From contig JAZQZZ010000016.1 of the NCBI GenBank assembly GCA_045634305.1, forward strand, positions 1 to 15,175: DNA of 15,175 bases. Reading direction: 5' to 3'. The first letter of the stretch is position 1. Each line of letters opens with the position of its first letter. A model generated the notes under the pieces. The model was given only the letters and a program-made list of their open reading frames with translations. It did not search any database and was not told the DNA's origin. A program made the position numbers and the translations under genes. Positions 1-7,369 of the stretch are shown here, piece by piece. This DNA comes from HGM04593 sp045634305. GTDB taxonomy: Bacteria > Bacteroidota > Bacteroidia > Bacteroidales > Bacteroidaceae.

Positions 1-508
1 GGTCGGCGGTGTAGATGCCGTCGACGCGGGTGCCCTTGAGCATCACGTCGGCCTCAATCTCGATTCCGCGGAGCGATGAGCCGGTGTGGGTAGTGAAGTA
101 GGGATTGCCAGTACCACCGCTGAGGATGACTATCTCGCCAGCCTCCATGCAGTCGATAGCTTTCCACTTGGTATAGAACTCACCGATAGGCTCCATGCGG
201 ATGGCGGTGAGCACGCGAGCCTTGACGCCAATGGCGGTGAGGGCTGAGCTGAGCGCGAGGCTGTTGATAACGGTAGCGAGCATACCCATCTGGTCTCCCT
301 TGACGCGGTCGAACCCCTTGCCGGCACCTGTGAGGCCACGGAAGATGTTACCACCACCGATGACGATACCAATTTGTACGCCCATGTCGTGGATTTCCTT
401 AATCTGGGCTGCATATTCACCCAAGCGCTTTTCGTCAATGCCGTAGCGCTGCTCGCCCATGAGGCTCTCGCCACTAAGCTTGAGGAGGATTCTGTTGAAC
501 TTTGCCAT
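1..508 (-). CDS. pyrH: UMP kinase, N-terminal part (runs off the window)
   Basis: UMP kinase phosphorylates UMP to UDP with ATP in the cytoplasm, an essential step of pyrimidine nucleotide synthesis; the bacterial enzyme belongs to the amino-acid-kinase fold and is a hexamer. The 169 visible residues start MAKFNRILLKLSGESLMG and carry the P-loop-like KLSGES (10-15), IGGGNIFRG (50-58), GDQMGMLATVIN (71-82), the nucleotide/UMP loop GGTGNPYFTT (131-140) and LRGIEIEADVMLKGTRVDG (146-164). The C-terminal part (family length is about 235-240 residues) lies outside the window. Residue 141 is His (codon at 88-86) where the TTD motif of well-known UMP kinases such as E. coli has Asp; this is unusual. 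The ATG at 508 is the only start that gives the canonical N-terminus. A promoter matching the Bacteroidales form lies 50-80 bases upstream. Confidence 0.97.
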   Translation of the reverse strand, partial: MAKFNRILLKLSGESLMGEQRYGIDEKRLGEYAAQIKEIHDMGVQIGIVIGGGNIFRGLTGAGKGFDRVKGDQMGMLATVINSLALSSALTAIGVKARVLTAIRMEPIGEFYTKWKAIDCMEAGEIVILSGGTGNPYFTTHTGSSLRGIEIEADVMLKGTRVDGIYTAD

Positions 509-559
509 ATTGCTTTTAAGTTTTTAAGTTTGTGAATTTTTAAGTTCCTATGAGTTGTG

Positions 560-591
560 CAAAGCTACTGTTTTTTGCTCGAAGTTGCAAT
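560..591 (-). promoter_or_regulatory. Predicted pyrH promoter (-33/-7, Bacteroidales type)
   Basis: Read on the minus strand, TAGCTTTG (567-560) matches the TAnnTTTG -7 element used by Bacteroidales primary sigma factors. ATTG (591-588) sits exactly 20 bases upstream as a -33 element. Transcription would start near 553, giving an AT-rich leader of about 45 bases that contains repeated 'cttaaaa' runs and no clear Shine-Dalgarno sequence. The start site itself is not shown by the sequence. Confidence 0.6.
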
Positions 592-648
592 GTTTTGATT
601 TTATTAATTTTATTTTTCGCTATCGCCACACCTCGCTGGGGAATGAGA

Positions 649-680
649 TTTGGATATATCATTGTAAATATGTATCTTTG
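649..680 (+). promoter_or_regulatory. Predicted promoter of the POT transporter gene
   Basis: TTTG (649-652) and TATCTTTG (673-680) form a perfect -33/-7 pair with a 20-base spacer. Transcription would begin near 686, about 40 bases before the ATG at 726. Together with the opposing pyrH promoter, this makes the 217-bp gap at 509-725 a divergent promoter region. Confidence 0.65.
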
Positions 681-725
681 CGCGAATTTGGTAAAATATT
701 CATTAACTAATAACACACTATCTCT

Positions 726-2279
726 ATGTTTGAAGGACATCCTAAAGGTCTTTGGGCACTCGCCCTTGCAAACACTGGTGAGCGCTTCGGCTACTACACC
801 ATGTTGGCTGTGTTCCTGTTCTTTTTGCAGGACAATTTCGGTTTTTCTATGGGAACATCTAGCTCTATCCAGGCTGCGTTCCTTGGTATCGTTTACTTCG
901 TACCCCTCTTCGGTGGTATGCTTGCCGACAAGTTTGGTTTCGGTAAGATGGTGACGAGCGGTATCGTTATCATGTTCCTCGGTTACTTGTTGCTCTCATT
1001 GCCTCTTGGCGCTGGCGCAGTGGCACTTGGTGTGATGGCATTGGCATTGCTCTTCATCTGCGTTGGTACCGGTCTTTTCAAGGGTAACCTCCAGGTGCTC
1101 GTGGGTAACCTCTACGACGACCCCAAGTACTCGGCTAAGCGCGACGAGGGTTTCAGTATCTTCTACATGGCCATCAATATCGGTTCAATGTTTGCTGCAG
1201 CCGCTGCTCTTGGCATCATGGCATGGGTGCAGGCCGATTATGCTGTAAGCAAGGCCGATTCTTACCACTTCGCATTTGCTGTAGCTTGTGTTTCATTGAT
1301 TGTCTCAATCATCATCTACTATGCATTCCGTACCACATTCGCTCACGCTGACCGCGCAAAGGTTGCAGCAAAGGGCGCAACAGAGGTTGTCGAGGAACAG
1401 TTGACTCCAGCACAGACAAAGGAGAGAATCATTTGCCTTTGCCTCGTGTTCGCTGTGGTTATCTTCTTCTGGATGGCTTTCCACCAGAACGGTATCACCA
1501 TGAACCAGTTCGCACGTGAGTACACTGCAACTTCTGAGACAGGTTTCATGAGCCTCTTCCTCAGCAAGTCTTTCAGCTTCACCGATATGAGAAGCATCTG
1601 GAACCTTGTTGCTGTTATCCTCTTGGTATATGGTGTACTTAACATCTTCCAGTCAAAGACAATGAAGGGCAAGCTTATTGCTGCAGCTCTCCTTCTTGGC
1701 GCAGGTGGCCTGCTTGTTTACCGTGCTTTGAACGTAACAGGTTCTGTTGATGTTGAAGCTCCTATCTTCCAGCAGTTCAACCCATGCTTTGTGGTTGCGT
1801 TGACACCTATCGTGATGCTTGTGTTCAGCTCACTTGCGAAGAAGGGCAAAGAGCCATCATCACCTATGAAGATCGGTCTTGGTATGCTCGTGGCTGCTGC
1901 TGCATTCGTGGTTCTGTTGGTTGGTTCTTGGGGTCTCCCAATCCAGGCTGAGCAGTTGGCAAATGTTGAAGCAGGCACTGCTACATTGGTTTCACCAAAC
2001 TGGCTCATCAGCACATACCTCGTATTGACAGTTGCCGAGCTTCTGCTCTCTCCAATCGGTATCTCTTTCGTGAGCAAGGTGGCTCCTCCAAAGTACAAGG
2101 GTATGATGATGGGTGGCTGGTTCGTGGCTACTGCCATCGGTAACTTCCTTATCTCTATCCCAGGTCTCCTTTGGGGCAAGACAGAACTTTACGTGGTATG
2201 GGGCGTACTCATCGCAATATGCCTTGTATCGGCTCTCTTCATCTTCTCAATCCTCAAGCGTTTGGAGAAGGTTGCATAA
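726..2279 (+). CDS. POT-family (MFS) proton-dependent peptide transporter
   Basis: This 517-residue inner-membrane protein belongs to the proton-coupled oligopeptide transporter (POT/PTR) family, which imports di- and tripeptides. Recognisable motifs are NTGERFGYY (16-24, the ExxERFxYY site of TM1), the MFS motif A-like GGMLADKFGFGK (63-74), GTGLFKGNLQVLVGNLY (114-130) and the PTR2 signature FYMAINIGS (146-154). Many hydrophobic segments follow, including a long central insert and TM11-12 near 425-510. The first acidic residue of ExxER is Asn16 here, while Glu19-Arg20 are kept, so proton coupling may differ from the textbook proteins; this could also be normal for the Bacteroidetes branch. 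Substrates cannot be read from the sequence. The ATG at 726 begins MFEGHPKGLW just ahead of TM1. The gene has its own promoter and a hairpin terminator directly after it. Confidence 0.93.
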   Translation: MFEGHPKGLWALALANTGERFGYYTMLAVFLFFLQDNFGFSMGTSSSIQAAFLGIVYFVPLFGGMLADKFGFGKMVTSGIVIMFLGYLLLSLPLGAGAVALGVMALALLFICVGTGLFKGNLQVLVGNLYDDPKYSAKRDEGFSIFYMAINIGSMFAAAAALGIMAWVQADYAVSKADSYHFAFAVACVSLIVSIIIYYAFRTTFAHADRAKVAAKGATEVVEEQLTPAQTKERIICLCLVFAVVIFFWMAFHQNGITMNQFAREYTATSETGFMSLFLSKSFSFTDMRSIWNLVAVILLVYGVLNIFQSKTMKGKLIAAALLLGAGGLLVYRALNVTGSVDVEAPIFQQFNPCFVVALTPIVMLVFSSLAKKGKEPSSPMKIGLGMLVAAAAFVVLLVGSWGLPIQAEQLANVEAGTATLVSPNWLISTYLVLTVAELLLSPIGISFVSKVAPPKYKGMMMGGWFVATAIGNFLISIPGLLWGKTELYVVWGVLIAICLVSALFIFSILKRLEKVA

Positions 2280-2303
2280 GTTCCATGACACTGTAAATAA
2301 TAT

Positions 2304-2335
2304 GAAAAGACAGGTTCAGCCTGTCTTTTCTGTTT
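2304..2335 (+). terminator. Intrinsic terminator after the POT gene
   Basis: A perfect 11-bp stem, GAAAAGACAGG (2304-2314) with CCTGTCTTTTC (2320-2330), closes a 5-base loop and is followed by TGTTTT. It ends the POT transcript 25 bases past the stop codon. Because the OPT gene begins only 18 bases further on, the terminator largely separates the two transporters; any read-through would be attenuated. The stem's A-rich left arm may let it act weakly in the other direction too. Confidence 0.85.
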
Positions 2336-2352
2336 TAAGATTCAATAGATAA

Positions 2353-4338
2353 ATGAAACAGGAAAATGAAAAACCGACGGGATTGCCCGAGAATGCGTTC
2401 CGTCCATTGAAAGAAGGTGAGGAGTACCGGCCGTTGATGTCGCCCGACAAGAAATATCCCGAGGTGAATGCCTGGTCGGTGACATGGGGTGTACTCATGG
2501 CTGTGCTCTTCTCAGCAGCATCGGCCTATCTTGGTCTTAAGGTAGGCCAGGTGTTTGAGGCTGCAATCCCCATTGCAATCATTGCTGTGGGTATGTCTAC
2601 ACTCACAAAGCGCAAGAATGCACTTGGCGAGAATGTGATTATTCAGTCAATCGGTGCCTGCTCGGGTGTTATTGTGGCGGGTGCCATCTTCACTTTGCCG
2701 GCTTTGTATATTCTCAAGGAGAAATATCCTGAGATGACTGTGACATTCATGCAGATGTTCATCAGTTCACTGCTTGGCGGCATATTGGGAATTCTGTTCC
2801 TAATTCCATTCCGCAAATATTTCGTTAAGGAGAAGCATGGTGAGTATCCTTTCCCCGAGGCAACTGCAAGTACACAGGTGCTCGTGTCGGGCGAGAAGGG
2901 TGGCAGCCAGGCAAAGCCTCTGCTCATTGCGGGTTTGATTGGTGGTTTGTATGACTTTATTGTGGCTACATTCGGCTGGTGGAACGAGAATGTGACAACA
3001 CGCATCGTAGGCTGGGGCGAGGTACTTGCCGACAAGGCAAAGGTGGTGCTTAAAATCAATACAGGTGCCGCAGTGCTTGGTCTTGGCTGCATCATTGGCT
3101 TGAAGTACGCTGTCATCATCTGCGTTGGTTCGCTCTTGGTGTGGTTGATAATTGTTCCCGGAATGGGACTTATTTTCGGTGACCAGGTGCTCAATATGTG
3201 GAATCCCGAGATAACGACCGCTGTCGGTGACATGTCGCCCGAGCAGATTTTCAGCAACTATGCAAAGAGCATAGGTATCGGCGGTATTGCCATGGCCGGT
3301 ATCATCGGTATTCTGCGTTCTTGGGGCATAATTAAGAGTGCTGCAAGCCTTGCCGCACGCGAGATGGGCAGCAAGAAAGACGAGGGCAAGCAACCACGTA
3401 CACAAAAGGACCTCACAATGAAACTGGTGCTCTTCGGCTCTGTGTTCACATTGCTGATGGTGTTTGCATTCTTCTTCTTTGACGTGATGAGCGGCAACCT
3501 GTTGCAGAGCGTTGTTGCCGTGTTGCTGGTGGCTGTTATATCGTTCCTCTTTACCACGGTTGCTGCAAATGCCATTGCAATTGTAGGCTCAAACCCTGTA
3601 TCGGGAATGACATTGATGACCCTTATCCTTGCCTCTGTCATTATGGTTGCTGTTGGCTTGAAAGGTTCATCGGGTATGGTGGCTGCACTCATCATGGGTG
3701 GAGTGGTGTGTACCGCACTCTCAATGGCGGGCGGTTTTATCACTGACCTCAAAATAGGTTACTGGCTTGGCTCGACACCTGCAAAACAGCAGACATGGAA
3801 ATTCCTTGGTACACTTGTATCGGCAGCTACAGTTGCGGGTGTAATTATGATTCTCGACAAGACATACGGCTTTACAAGCGGTGAGCTTGCTGCTCCACAG
3901 GCAAATGCAATGGCTGCGGTTATTGACCCGCTGATGAGCGGTGTGGGTGCTCCGTGGTTGCTCTATGGCATTGGTGCTGCGTTGGCTTTGGTCTTGACAC
4001 TCTTCAAGGTGCCTGCGTTGCCTTTTGCGCTTGGTATGTTCATTCCGCTTGAACTGAACTTGCCTTTGCTTGTCGGTGGTCTCATCAACTGGTATATCAC
4101 AACACGCAGCAAGGATGCTGCCCTTAACGCAGAGCGTGGCGAGAAATGTACCCTGCTTGCATCGGGCTTCATTGCAGGTGGTGCACTTATGGGTGTTTTG
4201 AGTGCAGGCCTGCGCTTTGGTGGCATCAATATGGTAAATGAGCAGTGGCTTGCAAATCCAGGCAGTGAGGCTGTCTCTTTGGTAATGTATGCCTTGTTGA
4301 TTGTTTACCTGATTAAGGCGAGTATGAAAGTGAAATAA
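2353..4338 (+). CDS. OPT-family oligopeptide transporter
   Basis: This 661-residue polytopic membrane protein belongs to the oligopeptide transporter (OPT) superfamily, bacterial branch. Family members move peptides or metal-chelate compounds across the inner membrane; the substrate here is unknown. Supporting features are a hydrophilic N-terminus ending in EVNAWSVTWGVLMA (38-51), the helix SAASAYLGLKVGQVFEAAIPIAI (about 55-77), the conserved stretch GENVIIQSIGACSG (92-105), KYFVKEKHGEYPFPEATAS (154-172, a cytoplasmic loop typical of the family) and a repeat of hydrophobic segments to VYLIKASMK at the C-terminus. The ATG at 2353 lies 73 bases after the POT gene, beyond its terminator. I see no good TAnnTTTG element in the remaining gap, so its promoter is unclear. 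TM2 and DUF2752 genes follow closely. POT and OPT are unrelated families, so this is functional clustering, not duplication. Confidence 0.92.
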   Translation: MKQENEKPTGLPENAFRPLKEGEEYRPLMSPDKKYPEVNAWSVTWGVLMAVLFSAASAYLGLKVGQVFEAAIPIAIIAVGMSTLTKRKNALGENVIIQSIGACSGVIVAGAIFTLPALYILKEKYPEMTVTFMQMFISSLLGGILGILFLIPFRKYFVKEKHGEYPFPEATASTQVLVSGEKGGSQAKPLLIAGLIGGLYDFIVATFGWWNENVTTRIVGWGEVLADKAKVVLKINTGAAVLGLGCIIGLKYAVIICVGSLLVWLIIVPGMGLIFGDQVLNMWNPEITTAVGDMSPEQIFSNYAKSIGIGGIAMAGIIGILRSWGIIKSAASLAAREMGSKKDEGKQPRTQKDLTMKLVLFGSVFTLLMVFAFFFFDVMSGNLLQSVVAVLLVAVISFLFTTVAANAIAIVGSNPVSGMTLMTLILASVIMVAVGLKGSSGMVAALIMGGVVCTALSMAGGFITDLKIGYWLGSTPAKQQTWKFLGTLVSAATVAGVIMILDKTYGFTSGELAAPQANAMAAVIDPLMSGVGAPWLLYGIGAALALVLTLFKVPALPFALGMFIPLELNLPLLVGGLINWYITTRSKDAALNAERGEKCTLLASGFIAGGALMGVLSAGLRFGGINMVNEQWLANPGSEAVSLVMYALLIVYLIKASMKVK

Positions 4339-4367
4339 ACGTGTCTAACAAATAAAAAAGAACAATT

Positions 4368-4673
4368 ATGTTTTGTCAACATTGCGGAGCAGAAATAAAC
4401 GAGAATGCTGTCGTTTGTGTAAAATGCGGTTGCGCTGTGAACGGAGAAAATGCCAAACGTGGCAGAGTGAATAACGAATGGCTTTTGCTGGCACTGCTAT
4501 GTTTCTTCCTGGGTGGTTTTGGTGTACACCGTTTCTACACAGGCAAGATTGGTACCGGCGTACTGCAGTTACTTACTTGTGGCGGTTGTGGTATTTGGGC
4601 ATTGATTGATTTTATCATGATATTGACCGGAAACTTTACCGATGCGAACGGAAACCGTATTGAAAATAACTAA
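4368..4673 (+). CDS. Zinc-ribbon plus TM2-domain membrane protein
   Basis: This 101-residue protein begins with a small zinc ribbon: Cys3-x2-Cys6 and Cys17-x2-Cys20 (MFCQHCGAEI ... CVKCGC). A short linker and a TM2 domain (38-90) follow, made of two hydrophobic helices joined by the signature GVHRFYTGK (52-60). An extra CGGCG motif (71-75) lies at the start of the second helix. TM2 proteins are widespread and mostly of unknown function; the zinc ribbon presumably faces the cytoplasm. The gene starts 29 bases after the OPT stop with no terminator between them, so the two are probably co-transcribed. An AAAAAAGAA run precedes the ATG. Its last 32 bases overlap the next gene in another frame. 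Confidence 0.88.
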   Translation: MFCQHCGAEINENAVVCVKCGCAVNGENAKRGRVNNEWLLLALLCFFLGGFGVHRFYTGKIGTGVLQLLTCGGCGIWALIDFIMILTGNFTDANGNRIENN

Positions 4674-4944
4674 ACTGCTTGTTACGGCACTGATACCGGT
4701 GGTGCTGTATGCAATTCCCATGGAAAGCATATGCAACGGCAATACCATCTGTGTCTTTACAAACATCTTTGGAGTAGAATGCTGGGGATGTGGCATTACA
4801 CGTGCCATATTCTCGGCACTCCATTTCCGTTTTTATGATGCTTGGGAATATAACCCGCTTTTTGTGGTAGTCTTGCCCTTGCTCTTATTCTTTTGGATGC
4901 GCACAGTCGTGCGCCAACTACGGACGATTAAAGGTGATAATTGA
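4642..4944 (+). CDS. DUF2752 small membrane protein
   Basis: This 100-residue protein matches DUF2752: an N-terminal hydrophobic helix (8-26), the signature CWGCGITRAIFSAL (47-60), then DAWEYNPL (66-73), and a second hydrophobic helix (74-86) with a basic tail. The family's function is not established; the Cys-rich CxxCGxTRA site suggests a metal or redox role, which is inference. The ATG at 4642 lies inside the TM2 gene (32-base overlap, different frame). A start at the TTG at 4660 would shorten the overlap, while Met27 would lose the first helix, so 4642 is preferred. Overlap and spacing argue for translational coupling with the TM2 gene. The end of the coding sequence forms the left arm of the terminator hairpin. 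Confidence 0.82.
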   Translation: MRTETVLKITKLLVTALIPVVLYAIPMESICNGNTICVFTNIFGVECWGCGITRAIFSALHFRFYDAWEYNPLFVVVLPLLLFFWMRTVVRQLRTIKGDN

Positions 4945-4973
4945 AACGCTTTTCAAATATCACCTTTCTTTTT
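4930..4973 (+). terminator. Terminator at the end of the OPT-TM2-DUF2752 group
   Basis: AAAGGTGATA (4930-4939) pairs with TATCACCTTT (4958-4967). An inner TTGAA/TTCAA stem (4941-4945 with 4952-4956) extends the hairpin, and CTTTTT (4968-4973) follows. The left arm lies within the DUF2752 coding sequence, with the stop codon in the inner stem. The facing MBL gene ends only five bases beyond, so the same hairpin may help terminate the convergent transcript, although its minus-strand T tract is short. Confidence 0.8.
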
Positions 4974-4977
4974 AACC

Positions 4978-5616
4978 TTATCTCAAATACATGTTGTTCA
5001 CTTTCTCGAACTTTATTGTCGTTTCTCGGTCGTGTCCGGGGTAGACAACTGTCTCATCCGGCAAGGTGAGCAACTTTTCGCGTATGGAGTATATCAAGGC
5101 GCGGTGGTTGCTGTCGGGAAAATCGGTGCGGCCTATGCTGCCGCGGAATAATGCGTCGCCGCTGAAAAGAATCTTTGCCTCGGGTATGTGGTAGGCCAGA
5201 CTGCCGGGCGAGTGACCGGGGACTGCTATAGCAACAATGCGGCTGTTTCCGAAGAGAATCTCGTCGCCATCATTCAGCACACGGCCAAGCTGTGGCACTT
5301 CCTCGTTATATCTCATTCCAAAGCGTGCAACACGCTCCTTTATGTTTTCAGCCCAAGGCCAATCGGCATCGTTGGCGCCGGCTTTTACTCCAAAAGTCTC
5401 TTCGATGAAAGCATTGCCGAATATATGGTCGAAATGCAAATGGGTATTGAGGTGATATTTCAACGTCAGTCCATTGTCCTCAATGAACTGCTTAATTTCT
5501 TCCCTCTCGTGCGGATACCATGCACCGCAGTCAATGAGTGCCGCCTCTTTTGTCTCGTCCCAAAGAAGATAACAGTTTACCTGTATCGGGTTTACAATGA
5601 ATTTCTTTAGTTGCAT
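4978..5616 (-). CDS. MBL-fold metallo-hydrolase (glyoxalase II-like)
   Basis: This 212-residue cytoplasmic protein is of the metallo-beta-lactamase fold, closest by motif to the small glyoxalase II-like hydrolases. The metal ligands are all visible: THLHFDH (58-64), His135 in PGHSPGS, Asp154 in SGDALF and His195 in PGHDRETT; GRTDF (162-166) is also typical. Family members hydrolyse thioesters or related substrates with zinc or iron, but the actual substrate is unknown. At 212 residues it lacks the C-terminal helical substrate domain of full glyoxalase II. The N-terminus MQLKKFIVNPIQVNCYLL is canonical, which fixes the ATG at 5616. It follows rsmG in the same direction after a 135-base gap holding a large palindrome; I found no convincing promoter of its own. 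Confidence 0.9.
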   Translation of the reverse strand: MQLKKFIVNPIQVNCYLLWDETKEAALIDCGAWYPHEREEIKQFIEDNGLTLKYHLNTHLHFDHIFGNAFIEETFGVKAGANDADWPWAENIKERVARFGMRYNEEVPQLGRVLNDGDEILFGNSRIVAIAVPGHSPGSLAYHIPEAKILFSGDALFRGSIGRTDFPDSNHRALIYSIREKLLTLPDETVVYPGHDRETTIKFEKVNNMYLR

Positions 5617-5663
5617 AAGATTATGTTATTCTCAGTAAATGGAATAAAAATATGGAGTGCCAG

Positions 5664-5722
5664 GCTTGCGAAGACCCAAAAACGCAGTTTACTTGAAGTA
5701 AATGAGGGTTTTTAGGTCAAGC
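5664..5722. repeat. Large imperfect palindrome between rsmG and the MBL gene
   Basis: A nested hairpin fills the gap: GCTT/AAGC outermost (5664-5667 with 5719-5722), GACC/GGTC (5673-5676 with 5715-5718), AAAAAC/GTTTTT (5678-5683 with 5708-5713) and TTTAC/GTAAA (5688-5692 with 5698-5702) around the loop TTGAA. In the minus direction an ATTTTTATT run follows about 10 bases after the base of the stem. It could therefore be a poor terminator for rsmG, an attenuator in the MBL leader, or an interspersed palindromic element. A TACGCTTG sequence (5725-5718, one mismatch to a -7 element) overlaps its edge. Confidence 0.55.
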
Positions 5723-5751
5723 GTAACGCTGTAATCCGCTTTTTAGTCCAT

Positions 5752-6372
5752 TTATATTTGTACGTATACCACCTTCTTGTCCTTAAAGAACTCCTCGCTG
5801 AAGTAGTTGCTTATGTCAACTATCTCGCGGCAGTTCCTGAACTGTTGTGTCTCGGCTGTCATATCACCGCCCTTCAGGCAGATAATGCCGTTTGGCAACG
5901 CGTTGAACTGCTCGTTTGAAATATTCTTGCGGCAAATCTTTACCAGGTCGGGTAGCTGCATAACGGCGCGGCTGACAACAAAACTGTACTTGTCTTTGAT
6001 TTCCTCGGCACGGCTATGGCTTGTGCGTACATTGGTGAGCCCTATTGCCTGTGCAATCTCGCCTGCAACGCGCACTTTCTTGCCAATGCTGTCAACGAGG
6101 TGGAACTGCACCTCGGGGAACATTATCGCAAGCGGAATGCCTGGGAAACCGCCACCGCAACCCATGTCCATAATTTTTGTTCCGGGCTTGAAGGTGATGT
6201 ATTTTGCAATAGCCAAAGAGTGCAGCACGTGGTGCAGATAGAGGTTCTCGATATCCTTTCGCGATATTACGTTAATCTTGCTGTTCCAATCGTAGTAAAG
6301 GTCATAGAGCGCAGCAAACTGCTCCTTCTGTCTGTCGCTGAGGTTGGGGAAATACTTTATAATGCTTTCCAT
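5752..6372 (-). CDS. rsmG: 16S rRNA (guanine-527-N7)-methyltransferase RsmG
   Basis: RsmG (GidB) uses S-adenosylmethionine to methylate N7 of G527 in 16S rRNA; loss of it gives low-level streptomycin resistance in other bacteria. The 206-residue product has the expected length and motifs: WNSKINVISR (30-39), an HHVLHSL stretch (47-53), the SAM-binding MDMGCGGGFPGIPLAI (68-83), HLVDSIGKKV (91-100), SRAV (134-137) and LKGGD (166-170). The ATG at 6372 overlaps the stop codon of the upstream lipoprotein gene by one base (TAATG), which points to translational coupling. In some bacteria rsmG lies beside mnmG at the replication origin; neither mnmG nor an origin is visible here. Confidence 0.96.
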   Translation of the reverse strand: MESIIKYFPNLSDRQKEQFAALYDLYYDWNSKINVISRKDIENLYLHHVLHSLAIAKYITFKPGTKIMDMGCGGGFPGIPLAIMFPEVQFHLVDSIGKKVRVAGEIAQAIGLTNVRTSHSRAEEIKDKYSFVVSRAVMQLPDLVKICRKNISNEQFNALPNGIICLKGGDMTAETQQFRNCREIVDISNYFSEEFFKDKKVVYVQI

Positions 6373-7202
6373 TATTTCATTATATCTTTTAGAGTTGTGT
6401 AATCAAGTGTCAGCGAAATCTCGCCATATGCATAAGGTGCAATCTCGTATCTGTTGTAGAGGAACGTGATGTTCTCCTCGCCAAGGATGAAATTGTTTGA
6501 AACGAACATTTCGGTATCGAAAAAGAGAAAACCTTTCTCATGCAGTTCTTCAATGGTGGCAGCATTGGTCTCTTTCATCAATTGTTCTGTGAGGAATGTA
6601 ATCAGTTGCTCTTCGCATCCCTCCTTGAAAATGTCATTCAGCGTTATCTCGTCGCCGCTGCCGGAGTCAAAGTTCGTGATGTTGACAAAGGTGTTGGGGT
6701 GTGCTCCGCCATTGTATTCTTCGTGTACAGCAATGTATGTGATGCACTCTTTGTAACCAACTTGTGCTGTTGCTCCAATGATGTCGTATAAGCTGAAAAA
6801 GAAAGCAGGTGTGTCATTGTCTTTGGAGTTGATGTACTCGTCGTGCATCTCATCGAAATCCTTTTTCCGGCTGTCGACAAACATGTCGCAAGCGTCTCTC
6901 AAAGTGGTGCTCTCGCCAAAAAGTGTCATTGCAAGTGCACTGTCAATTCTTGCACTGGCCGCAACATCTTTCAGTTCCACTATTGGCAAGGATATATCAA
7001 CTGTGAGTGCCGGCGCATCTTCTCCCGAATATGCGTAGCTGTAATTCTCATGTATCTTTATCGTATCATTTATGCTCATGGCAGTGACTTCTTCTCCAAT
7101 GCCTGAGGGGGTATTCACATTGTTGCAGCCGTTATGCTTTCCGGTACATGAAAAAAGGAAAAATAATGCTGAATAAAATATAATTGCAGTGCACTTTTTC
7201 AT
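6372..7202 (-). CDS. Lipoprotein with DUF3298-type domain
   Basis: This 276-residue exported lipoprotein starts with a signal peptide whose lipobox is L16-F17-S18-C19, giving lipid attachment at Cys19. The mature part resembles the DUF4163/DUF3298 arrangement found in RsiV- and PdaC-like extracytoplasmic proteins. It includes the motif YNGGAHPNTFVNITNFD (about 163-179) followed by an acidic GDEITLNDIF, and a C-terminal half ending in TLDYTTLKDIMK. RsiV of Bacillus binds lysozyme, but that cannot be assumed here: there is no transmembrane anti-sigma segment and no neighbouring sigma factor. It leads the minus-strand group and shares a one-base overlap with rsmG. A well-matched promoter lies 31-62 bases upstream. 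Product type is secure, function is not. Confidence 0.85.
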   Translation of the reverse strand: MKKCTAIIFYSALFFLFSCTGKHNGCNNVNTPSGIGEEVTAMSINDTIKIHENYSYAYSGEDAPALTVDISLPIVELKDVAASARIDSALAMTLFGESTTLRDACDMFVDSRKKDFDEMHDEYINSKDNDTPAFFFSLYDIIGATAQVGYKECITYIAVHEEYNGGAHPNTFVNITNFDSGSGDEITLNDIFKEGCEEQLITFLTEQLMKETNAATIEELHEKGFLFFDTEMFVSNNFILGEENITFLYNRYEIAPYAYGEISLTLDYTTLKDIMK

Positions 7203-7232
7203 ATCACTTTTGTTTATCAGTTACAGGAAAAC

Positions 7233-7264
7233 CAAAGGTAGTGCTTTTGGGATAAAACGGCAAG
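7233..7264 (-). promoter_or_regulatory. Predicted promoter of the lipoprotein-rsmG group
   Basis: On the minus strand TACCTTTG (7240-7233) is a full -7 match and CTTG (7264-7261) lies 20 bases upstream as a -33 element. Transcription would start near 7227, about 25 bases before the ATG at 7202. This would drive the lipoprotein and rsmG, and perhaps the MBL gene. Confidence 0.6.
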
Positions 7265-7356
7265 AAAAGTGGCAAGTGTTTTTAATTTTATGCAATTATT
7301 CTCCCTGCTGTTTTTGCCCGCAAGAAATTCGTTGGAGCCTGGTAGTGTTAACCTTT

Positions 7357-7364
7357 TAATTTTG
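7357..7364 (+). promoter_or_regulatory. -7 element close to the YtxH-like start codon
   Basis: TAATTTTG (7357-7364) matches TAnnTTTG. A GTTG (7331-7334) lies 22 bases upstream, a slightly long spacer for a -33 element. The next ATG is only six bases after the element, so transcription from it would begin at or within a base or two of the start codon, implying a nearly leaderless mRNA. No other good promoter was found in the 7203-7356 gap. Confidence 0.4.
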
Positions 7365-7369
7365 TAGTT

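Noticed and set aside
550..954. Plus-strand reading frame over the pyrH/POT gap
   Set aside because: It runs through both predicted promoters and then out of frame through the start of the POT gene; no recognisable motif.
2643..3752. Several long minus-strand frames opposite the OPT gene
   Set aside because: They mirror a single intact OPT coding sequence with clear family motifs and have no domains of their own.
4930..4980. Fully bidirectional terminator for the MBL gene
   Set aside because: The hairpin is suitable, but the minus-strand T tract is only three bases, so termination in that direction is uncertain.
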